From contig JAYWIG010000125.1 of the NCBI GenBank assembly GCA_043789035.1, positions 1 to 13,622 of the forward strand: a stretch of DNA of 13,622 nt, read 5' to 3'. Both the position numbers and the translations under genes were made by a program. Below the pieces are notes generated by a model. It was not told the origin of the DNA and ran no database searches. It was given only the letters and a program-made list of their open reading frames with translations. This DNA is from JAYWIG01 sp043789035. GTDB lineage: Bacteria > Pseudomonadota > Gammaproteobacteria > Burkholderiales > Burkholderiaceae_E. This document shows positions 7,033 to 13,470 of the stretch, piece by piece. How positions within the stretch are numbered: position 1 is the first letter of the stretch; every line of letters begins with the position of its first letter.

Positions 7033-8054
7033 ATGCTCATGAAAGCCGCAACCACCGTTCAAATCGGCGAACTTAGTCGATTCATTTCGAATGCGTTAAT
7101 TGCAGTGGGTATCCCCGAAAGTGACGCGGCAGTTGTGGGTAATCTGATGGCCGATGCTGATGCACAAGGCTCGGACGGGCACGGCGTTATTCGGTTGCCG
7201 CAATACGTTAAACGTATTCGCGCCGGTGGTATTAACACCAAGCCCACGATCAAGATCGTTCATGAAAAGGCAGCCAGTGCGCTGATTGATGGTGACAACG
7301 GTATGGGCCATTTGGTTGTATCGAGAGCAGTAAATATCGCTATCGAAAAGGCTCGCCAGTGCAGCGTTGGTTGGGTGAGTACGCGCTTTAGTAATCATGC
7401 TGGGCCAGCATCGCTTTATGTGCAAATGCCTGTGAAGCAAAACATGATTGGCCTCTAATTTGCCGTTGGCAATGCCAATCACTTACCGCCATGGGGTGGT
7501 ACAGATATGCTACTTTCTACCAACCCCATCGCCGTGGGAATTCCTAGCGGCGCGAAGCCGTCCATCGTCCTTGATATGGCAACCACGGTTGCTGCTTACG
7601 GTAAAGTAAAAGCCAAGGTAAACCACTCACTGATCCAACCAAAGCACATGAAGGTTTTTTACTTCCCATTGGAGGGCACAAGGGTTATGGCCTTGCATTG
7701 ATGGTTGGGTTGTTGGCGGGTACCTTGGGTGGGGCGGCAATGGGCAAAGATGTGATTGACTTCAATGCAGACCACAAAACAACGACCAATACTGGGCAAT
7801 CAATTTTAGTCATCGACCCTAGCGCATTTGGCGATTTGAACGTTTTCAAGCAATCGGTAGATACGCTCGCTTCGGACATTAGCCAGAGCGAGAAGCTACC
7901 TGGAACTGAACGCATCTGGCTACCTGGCGAACAAAGCCATGAGCGCAGGCAGCAAGCACATCAATATGGCATTGCTATCGCGGCTACTCTAATCGAAGAC
8001 TTGAACAAGCTAGCGCAAGAGCTCGGTATTTCGCCATTGGCAGCGAGAGCGTAA
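7033..8054 (+). pseudogene. Ldh2-family (malate/L-lactate dehydrogenase type) oxidoreductase, disrupted
   Basis: An NAD(P)-dependent 2-hydroxyacid/2-oxoacid oxidoreductase of the Ldh2 family (malate/lactate/ureidoglycolate dehydrogenases, usually about 340-360 residues). The N-terminal part has the conserved SDGHGVIRLPQYVKRI segment with the active-site His and later NHAGPASLY. The frame is cut by TAA at 7456-7458 in NMIGL*FAVGNANHLPPWGG, where Tyr is usual, so one base change explains it. The same frame then resumes (MLLSTNPIAVGIP, VLDMATTVAAYGKVKAK) until about 7620. There roughly 17 residues are missing and the frame shifts, continuing as GKPLTDPTKAHEGFLLPIGG and GYGLALMVGLLAGTLGGAAM to TAA at 8054. 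Two independent lesions make a working enzyme very unlikely. It is first in the plus-strand catabolic operon; an alternative ATG lies at 7039. Confidence 0.9.
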
Positions 8055-8090
8055 TAATGCTTGGCTACTCAAAAACAAGGAGCGCTCTTT

Positions 8091-8579
8091 ATGGGCCTGA
8101 AATTTCTCGAACACTTACTCATACTGACTCATGACCCAGAAGGTACCGGTGACTGGTTTTGCAGGAACTTAGGTTTTCGCAACGGCTATCACCCAGAGTT
8201 CGGGTTTCCAGTCTATTGGCTCTATATTGGTGAGCAGGATGTAATTCACATCGGTAAAGCACGGCACTCTGAGCATCAAAATACTTATTTACAAACACCC
8301 ACCGACCTTGCTGGTGTCGACTATTCTGCCGCTGGAGCACCGGGATCCGGACGCATTGATCACTTGTGCTTGAATTGCGACGACATGGAAGGCTTTATTA
8401 AAACATTGACTGCCAATGGGGTTGAGTTCAGTGAGCGTAAAGCGCACAACTCAAATTTATATCAATTATTTATGCGAGAGCCTATTAACGGTATCAAGGT
8501 AGAGCTCAATTTCGCATGGGAAGAAGCGGCGCGCATGGGCCGTGTTCCCCAATGGACCGATGCCGGTGAAAACAAATAA
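8091..8579 (+). CDS. VOC-family (glyoxalase/extradiol-dioxygenase fold) protein
   Basis: 162 residues of the vicinal-oxygen-chelate superfamily, whose members bind a divalent metal and include glyoxalases, extradiol dioxygenases and isomerases. Two repeat units are visible: FLEHLLILTHDPEGTGDWFC at the start, with the end of the first unit at VIHIGKA, and IDHLCLNCDDMEGFIKTL near residue 89. Candidate metal ligands are His8, His53, His91 and Glu138 (in IKVELNF). The start at 8091 has AGGAG eight bases upstream; an open frame extends to 8061 but without such a site. It sits between the broken dehydrogenase and the FAH enzyme in the same operon, suggesting a role in handling a ring-cleavage product. 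Which reaction it performs cannot be read from the sequence. Confidence 0.85.
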   Translation: MGLKFLEHLLILTHDPEGTGDWFCRNLGFRNGYHPEFGFPVYWLYIGEQDVIHIGKARHSEHQNTYLQTPTDLAGVDYSAAGAPGSGRIDHLCLNCDDMEGFIKTLTANGVEFSERKAHNSNLYQLFMREPINGIKVELNFAWEEAARMGRVPQWTDAGENK

Positions 8580-8588
8580 GACATAACT

Positions 8589-9305
8589 ATGACTACTACA
8601 ACTTCCAACGACACTACCAGCGCGTTTGTGATCGCAAGCGCACCGACTATTTCCTTACCGATTCAGGGAAATGAAAAGCGCTTCCCAGTGAATCGTATTT
8701 TTTGCGTTGGCCGCAACTATGCGGACCATGCAAGAGAAATGGGGCATGACCCAAACCGCGAGCCGCCCTTCTTTTTCATGAAACCTTCAAGCACCATTGT
8801 GAGCGACGGCAAGGCATTTCCTTATCCCGCCCAATCCACCGATGTTCAGTATGAAGTCGAATTGGTTGTGGCTATTCATGTAGGCGGATCGAATATCAGC
8901 TCAAACAAAGCGCTCGAGCATGTGTATGGTTATGCCGTTGGGCTCGACATGACGCGCCGCGACTTGCAAACTGCGGCCAAGAAAATGGGTCGGCCATGGG
9001 AAACCGGCAAAGCATTTGATGATTCAGCCCCTTGCGGCGAACTCATTCCAGTCTCAAAAATTGGCCATCCAAGCAGTGGCGCAATTACGCTGCAAGTGAA
9101 TTCTGCGGTTAAGCAAAAAGGCGATCTTTCCGATTTGATCTGGAACGTACCAGACACCATCGCTTACCTTAGCACTCTTTTCGCACTCCAGCCCGGCGAC
9201 TTGATTTATACAGGCACGCCCGCGGGTGTTGGGCCAATCGTCAAAGGGGACGTCATGCACGCTTCCGTGGATGGTGTAGGTCAACTAGAAGTTCGAGTGG
9301 AATAA
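8589..9305 (+). CDS. Fumarylacetoacetate-hydrolase-family enzyme, fumarylpyruvate-hydrolase-like
   Basis: 238 residues, the short single-domain form of the FAH family, which hydrolyses C-C bonds in acylpyruvates using a divalent metal. RIFCVGRNYADHAREMGHDP (36-55) and REPPFFFMKPSS (57-68) are hallmark segments. Metal ligands are Glu89 and Glu91 (YEVELV) and Asp120 (GLDMTRRD), and GDLIYTGTPAGVGPI near the end is the conserved closing motif. All expected residues are present. The N-terminal wording closely resembles fumarylpyruvate hydrolases of the gentisate pathway as I recall them, which would fit the salicylate-5-hydroxylase-like remnant nearby; other acylpyruvate substrates remain possible. 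It starts nine bases after the VOC gene and ends two bases before the Bug gene, so co-transcription is likely. Confidence 0.9.
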   Translation: MTTTTSNDTTSAFVIASAPTISLPIQGNEKRFPVNRIFCVGRNYADHAREMGHDPNREPPFFFMKPSSTIVSDGKAFPYPAQSTDVQYEVELVVAIHVGGSNISSNKALEHVYGYAVGLDMTRRDLQTAAKKMGRPWETGKAFDDSAPCGELIPVSKIGHPSSGAITLQVNSAVKQKGDLSDLIWNVPDTIAYLSTLFALQPGDLIYTGTPAGVGPIVKGDVMHASVDGVGQLEVRVE

Positions 9306-9307
9306 TC

Positions 9308-10281
9308 ATGACAACAAGACGCTTAATGATGGGTGCTGGCCTAGCGAGTTTGGTCTTGCCTGCGATCGCTCAAACACCGCGATATCCTAATGGGCCGGTC
9401 GCCATCATTTTGCCGTTACAAGTCGGAAGTGCGTCTGATATTGCCGTTCGAGCGATCGCTGAGCGATTAGCAACCAAGTTCGGCAATGCGTTTGTGGTTG
9501 AGAACGTCGCGGCGGCAGCTGGCGTTGTGGGCCTTGAAAGGCTCTCCGCGCCAAGCCAGATGGCCAAACCATAGCGGGATTGAATAACAGCATCGTCACC
9601 TTCTTGGCTCACTTACAAGGGGCGAATATGAAGATGAGCCCCAAGGCTGACTATGTGCCGATTACCGGCATCGCCAACATTCCCACTTTTTTTGGTGTCA
9701 AGAAAGATTCTCCGATCCGGAGCATCAAGGATTTAACCGAAAGAGCCAAGAAGAACCCAGATATTGTTAGCTATGCGTCTGGCGGAGTTGGTAGCCCTCA
9801 ACATTTAGCGACTGAACTTTATCGAGCCTACACTGGCGTAAAGCTGCTGCATGTTCCTTATCGCGGTGCCAGCCAAGCGGCGCTTGCACTAGCCTCTGGT
9901 GAAGTCGAGTTAATGTCTATTGCGCTGCCGTTAGCGCAACCATATTTGCCCGACGGTAGAGTACGCTTAATCGGTTATTGCGGCATGGAGCGGCACCCAC
10001 AGTTTCGCGATGTGCCTACTTTGCACGAACAAGGCCTAAGCAAATACGATTACTCATCGTGGGTTGGTCTGTTTGTTAGCAAAGACGCGCCGAGGGAAGC
10101 CATCAATGTATTACGCAATGCGAGCAAAGAAATTGTGAACGAGCGCGGCTTTCAAGTGCAATTGATTCGGGCCGGGTTAGACCCTTGGCCAAAATCCTCG
10201 GACGAGCTAGCCAGTATCACCAATGAAGACTTTCTGAAATGGCAGAAAGTAATTGAGACTTCCAAGATTCAAGGTAGTTAG
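9308..10281 (+). pseudogene. Bug/TctC solute-binding protein, single frameshift
   Basis: The first frame gives an export signal (MTTRRLMMGAGLASLVLPAI, ending AIAQ) and YPNGPVAIILPLQVGSASDI, VVENVAAAAGVVGLERL, then stops at TAG 9572-9574. The homologous continuation is in another frame: AKPDGQTIAGLNNSIVTF starts just before that stop, and the rest runs unbroken through HVPYRGASQAALALASGEVE to TAG at 10281. One indel near 9545-9555 therefore splits an otherwise full-length gene of about 325 residues. The second part has no other defect, so this is either a recent mutation or a sequencing error. Two departures from the common family pattern are LQVGSASD (often PGGxxD) and AAAAG (often KPGAG). 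It follows the FAH gene by two bases. Confidence 0.85.
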
Positions 10282-10299
10282 GTTGTCAATTAAGTTCGC

Positions 10300-11214
10300 A
10301 TGCAAATCGTTAAGCTAGCGGGTTATCAAGGCCCCAATTCCATCCTTTCAAAAGCGATGGGCGATTTGGCCAAGCACCTTGAGGGCAGCGCCTTTGAAGC
10401 CGAGCTTCATACGGAATTGAACGTCACCAGCAATGGCGAGACCGCTCAATCGCTATTTGATAGCGTAGCCGCAGGGGATCGACAGATTTGCTACATGGCA
10501 TCGGGTTATCTCGCTGGCAAGGTAAGCGAACTCAATGTGCTCGACTTGGCGTTTTCGGTGAGCGATAGACATAGAGCGTTAGCAAATCTCGACGACCAAG
10601 CGGGTGATTTGATTTCAACGGCTGTGCTTGAGAAATCAGACTTCAAAGTTCTAGGCTTTTGGGATAACGGCTTTCGCCATGTATCGAACGGCGTTAGACC
10701 GATCCGATTCCTCGAAGACTGCAGGGGCTTGAAAGTTCGTACGCTGGATAGCCTAGTTTATCGACGACAGCTCGATGCGTTAGGTTTTGTTTCAATGACC
10801 AGCGATGTTAAAGAGTTGGTCAATGTGGTTCGAACAAAGGTTGTGGATGCGCAAGAAAACCCAATGACGAATTTTGAGAATTTCTCACTTTGGCAACATC
10901 ACCCCTACCTTAGCCTTACTGGGCATTTTTTTGGCGTTGCTTTGCTGGTTTGTTCGCGGAGCTGGTCTGATTCTTTACTCCCTACCCAAAAAACTGCGGT
11001 TATGTCGGCAGCTCGTGCGGCGACATTGGCACAACGACGTTATGCAGAAAATGAAGATGAGGTTTGCTTGCAGGCGATGACGGCGCGAGGCACGACTGTG
11101 GAGAAGCTCACCGCTGAGAATATTGCTCAAATGAAATTGACGCTCACGGGAGTGCAGGAAAGTATTCTTGCTAATGTTCCAACGGAATTGTTAGACGCAT
11201 ATTTGAAGCACTGA
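10300..11214 (+). CDS. TRAP-transporter DctP-type substrate-binding protein without signal peptide
   Basis: 304 residues of the DctP/TRAP binding-protein family, which in the periplasm binds carboxylic acids for a DctQM membrane transporter. Family landmarks are FWDNGFRHVSNGVRPI (120-135), GLKVRTLDS with Arg147 as the likely carboxylate-binding arginine, and VDAQENPMTNF (182-192). The protein begins directly in the mature fold (MQIVKLAGYQGPNSILSKAM). A stop codon lies three codons upstream in frame, so no signal peptide can be added. I recall related proteins starting with a similar GYQGP segment and no signal, so this may be a subfamily trait, not damage. No DctQ or DctM gene is in the window. 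The ribosome binding site is weak. It ends the operon and the reading frame is clean. It may act as a cytoplasmic binding protein or be non-functional. Confidence 0.8.
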   Translation: MQIVKLAGYQGPNSILSKAMGDLAKHLEGSAFEAELHTELNVTSNGETAQSLFDSVAAGDRQICYMASGYLAGKVSELNVLDLAFSVSDRHRALANLDDQAGDLISTAVLEKSDFKVLGFWDNGFRHVSNGVRPIRFLEDCRGLKVRTLDSLVYRRQLDALGFVSMTSDVKELVNVVRTKVVDAQENPMTNFENFSLWQHHPYLSLTGHFFGVALLVCSRSWSDSLLPTQKTAVMSAARAATLAQRRYAENEDEVCLQAMTARGTTVEKLTAENIAQMKLTLTGVQESILANVPTELLDAYLKH

Positions 11215-11261
11215 CAGGTGTGATCAAGGGTTGACTGTATACCCTTCTGAGAATACGGCCC

Positions 11262-11723
11262 ATGTTTCAGCAAGCCTTTAAAAATATCGATGACGTACTG
11301 TGGAAAGAAGCTGGGTGCGCCAGTGAGCTTAACTACACCGAACAAACATCTTGGCTGCCTTGCCTCAAATTTCTAGACGGTTTAGAGCAAGACAAAGCCA
11401 CCGAAGCCGAGCTACATGGTAGAAAGTACAACTATATTCTAGAACCCGCTAACCGTTGGGACACTTTGGCAACACCCAAAGATGCCAAAGGCCTACCAGA
11501 CCATAACGCCGCCCAAACTGGCAATGATTTGCGCGACTTTTATTTACAGCGCAATGAAGGCGTATCAATTTTGCAGACAACCTCTGCAAAATCTAGAAAT
11601 AGTCGAATCGTGCGATTGTCCAGACGCTGTCTGGACAATCCAATACCGCGTATCGAGCTGACTAAGGACGCAAAACTAGCCGAGCATTTAGTGAAGCGAA
11701 AAGCTCTCTTAGAAGCGTGCTAA
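11262..11723 (+). pseudogene. hsdM: Truncated HsdM (type I restriction methyltransferase) fused to unrelated sequence
   Basis: Residues 1 to about 93 are the N-terminal domain of the HsdM subunit of a type I restriction-modification system: FKNIDDVLWKEAG, LNYTEQTSWLPCLKFLDGLE, KATEAELHG and DHNAAQTGNDLRDF. HsdM is normally about 480-520 residues and carries an adenine methyltransferase domain with N-P-P-F. Here, after DLRDF, the sequence no longer matches, the methyltransferase domain is absent, and no hsdS or hsdR follows. The last 60 residues (ending ELTKDAKLAEHLVKRKALLE) are from a source I do not recognise, possibly the 3' end of another gene. A perfect hairpin lies inside this tail. The protein may be expressed, but it cannot methylate DNA. 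Confidence 0.8.
11614..11640. repeat. Perfect 12-bp inverted repeat with 3-base loop
   Basis: GATTGTCCAGAC (11614-11625), loop GCT, then its exact complement GTCTGGACAATC (11629-11640). A second small palindrome, AATCG-TG-CGATT (11606-11617), overlaps its left arm, so two competing foldings are possible. No T run follows on either strand, so it is not a standard terminator. It lies in the non-HsdM tail of the truncated gene. Confidence 0.85.
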
Positions 11724-11765
11724 TCGCAGGCACATGATTTGTATTTACCTCTATGTTATAGTTAT

Positions 11766-11780
11766 TCTTACCAAGTAAGA
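11766..11780. promoter_or_regulatory. Candidate VapB operator
   Basis: TCTTAC-CAA-GTAAGA is a perfect 6-bp inverted repeat ending ten bases before the vapB start and just before its AGAGAGG ribosome binding site. VapBC complexes commonly repress their own promoter through such short palindromes, so this is a reasonable operator. The surrounding sequence is A+T-rich (TATGTTATAGTTATT), but I see no well-spaced -35/-10 pair. Confidence 0.45.
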
Positions 11781-11790
11781 GAGGTTTGCT

Positions 11791-12063
11791 ATGACTATGG
11801 TCACGGTTTCCGATAAAGGCCAAGTAGTGATTCCGGTGGAAATTCGCCGAACTTTAGGCATTCACCCCGGATGTCAACTTGATTTCGTATTAGAAGGGCA
11901 AGTCATTCGCGCTCAGGTAAAACGCCCCTTCGCTGCGACGAGCGTCGAAGCGGGTTTCGGGATGCTAAAGGCAAAGCCGCCGACTAAATCATCTAAGGCA
12001 TCGCCCCAGCGCAAACTGGCTGACTTCGATGTCGCATCGGCAATGAAAGCATCTAAGCCTTGA
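11791..12063 (+). CDS. vapB: VapB-type antitoxin (AbrB/SpoVT fold)
   Basis: 90 residues. Residues 3-48 form the swapped-hairpin AbrB DNA-binding domain (VTVSDKGQVVIPVEIRRTLG, then LDFVLEGQVI). The lysine-, proline- and serine-rich tail ending LADFDVASAM is the expected toxin-binding part. It neutralises the downstream VapC ribonuclease and likely represses the operon. The start has AGAGAGG about six bases upstream; a second ATG two codons later is possible. Its TGA overlaps the TTG start of vapC by four bases, so the two are translationally coupled, with antitoxin first as usual. Confidence 0.92.
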   Translation: MTMVTVSDKGQVVIPVEIRRTLGIHPGCQLDFVLEGQVIRAQVKRPFAATSVEAGFGMLKAKPPTKSSKASPQRKLADFDVASAMKASKP

Positions 12064-12476
12064 TTGCACTCGATACAAACGTACTAGCGCGTTTTTATGT
12101 TGCCGATCCATTCGACCCGGAAGCGGCAAAGCAACGGACCATTGCAAAGCATCTATTGTCGAGTTCAACCGAACTCTTTGTCCCACTCACTGTTGTACTA
12201 GAACTAGAGTGGGTATTGCGTGCGTTTTACGTTTTCGACACCGATGACTTTGTCGGTGTTGTGAACAATTTGCTGGGCTTGCCAAACGTGAGTGTTGAAG
12301 AATGGTCTCGCGTTGTCGATGCTCTTGAGTGGCATGGCAAAGGGCTTGACTTTGCAGACGCCTTGCATCTGGCTAGCAGCGCCAGATGCAGCGAACTTGC
12401 AACCTTTGATGACAAGAAATTTGCCCGACGAGTAAAAAAACTAGGGCTAATAACCGAAGTAAGAAAACTTGAGTAA
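12060..12476 (+). CDS. vapC: VapC-type toxin, PIN-domain ribonuclease
   Basis: 138 residues, normal for VapC. The four acidic PIN residues that hold Mg are in place: Asp5 (IALDTNVLAR), Glu48 (VVLELEWVLRAF), Asp100 (FADALHLA, with Asp97 also close) and Asp117 (ATFDDKKFAR). VapC toxins cut specific RNAs, often tRNA or rRNA, when freed from VapB; the target here is unknown. The TTG start overlaps the vapB stop, and the protein begins MIALDTN as in the family. Intact genes for both partners suggest the pair is functional. It ends 16 bases before the end of the convergent Bug gene. No frame damage, unlike the neighbouring hsdM fragment. Confidence 0.92.
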   Translation: MIALDTNVLARFYVADPFDPEAAKQRTIAKHLLSSSTELFVPLTVVLELEWVLRAFYVFDTDDFVGVVNNLLGLPNVSVEEWSRVVDALEWHGKGLDFADALHLASSARCSELATFDDKKFARRVKKLGLITEVRKLE

Positions 12477-12492
12477 GCGTTGTAAACTTAAA

Positions 12493-13470
12493 CTAATCCG
12501 CCGTAATCTTCGCATCAGCCACCGTCTTCTTCCACCGCGCATAGTCGCTCTTCACCAGCACACCGAGTTGTTCAGGCGTGCTAGTTTGAATCATTAAGCC
12601 TTGCGCAGCCATTTGGTCACGCACTTCAGGCAGGGCCAAAACAAAGTTCACATCGCGCACCAATTGCGAAACAATATCTGGCGCAATTTTTAGTGGTGTG
12701 AACACGGCATACCAAGCATCAACCGCATCTAAATAATCAATGCCCTGTTCTTTAAAGGTTGGAACACTGTTAGCTAAAGCTGTGCGTGTTTGGCCTGTAA
12801 CGCCCAACATCTTGACTCTGCCTGATTTCACATGCGGCAGCATTGAATGCACGCTGGCAAACATCACCTGCACATGGCCGCCGAGCAAATCGGTAATGGC
12901 ATTACTCACGCCTTTGTAGGGCACATGCAAGATGTCGACGTTCGCTTGTTGCTTGAGCAACTCCATCGCCAAGTGGTGGGGCGTGCCATTACCTGCAGAA
13001 CCATATTGCATTTGGCCTGGTTTACTTTTAGCCAAAGCAATCACACCCGCCACATCATTCGCAGGCACTTGGGCATTTACGAACATGCCGAAATTCGCCA
13101 CTGCCATTTTCATGACTGGTGTGAAATCCGTACCTGGGTCGAATGGTGGTTTCTTAAATAAGTTCGGCGCCATGGTGAAACTATTAATCGCCATCAATAA
13201 GGTGTGGCCATCTGGGTTGGCTTTGGCAACTGCGTCTGCACCAATCGTGCCGCTTGCACCGGGCTTGTTATCGACAATCACGGGCTGCTTCCAACGCTCG
13301 GCTAACTTGGGCGCAATGATTCTGGCGATGATGTCGCTACCGCTACCGGCAGTAAACGGCACAACGAGCGTGACCACTTTATCCGGGTAGGCTTGCGCGG
13401 CCTGCGATAGCGTGAAAAATGCAAACGCTGATACGACAATTGAAGAAAGTTTTGGAAATCTCATCATCAT
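12493..13470 (-). CDS. Bug/TctC-family periplasmic solute-binding protein
   Basis: 325 residues, full length. A signal peptide covers about residues 1-27 (SSIVVSAFAFFTLSQAAQA, cut before YPDK). Landmarks follow: VVPFTAGSGSDIIAR (36-50), VDNKPGASGTIGADAVA (66-82), PDGHTLLM, HVPYKGVSNAITDLLGG and a C-terminal DYARWKKTVADA helix. It has PFTAGSGSD where the 1472-2464 paralogue has PYPPGGTTD, so the two probably bind different ligands. Three ATG codons stand in a row at the start. I keep the first, because it overlaps the upstream amidohydrolase stop (ATGA) and has AGGA eight bases before it; the third is possible. The coupling suggests it imports a substrate or product of the amidohydrolase. No transporter membrane gene is visible. 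Confidence 0.92.
   Translation of the reverse strand: MMMRFPKLSSIVVSAFAFFTLSQAAQAYPDKVVTLVVPFTAGSGSDIIARIIAPKLAERWKQPVIVDNKPGASGTIGADAVAKANPDGHTLLMAINSFTMAPNLFKKPPFDPGTDFTPVMKMAVANFGMFVNAQVPANDVAGVIALAKSKPGQMQYGSAGNGTPHHLAMELLKQQANVDILHVPYKGVSNAITDLLGGHVQVMFASVHSMLPHVKSGRVKMLGVTGQTRTALANSVPTFKEQGIDYLDAVDAWYAVFTPLKIAPDIVSQLVRDVNFVLALPEVRDQMAAQGLMIQTSTPEQLGVLVKSDYARWKKTVADAKITAD

Noticed and set aside
11614..11640. Hairpin as a rho-independent terminator
   Set aside because: No T run follows on either strand and it lies inside an open frame.
1886..12930. Shared stretch near 1885-1905 and 12910-12930 as a DNA repeat
   Set aside because: Both encode the conserved H-V-P-Y-K-G motif of paralogous Bug proteins; the match does not extend beyond it.
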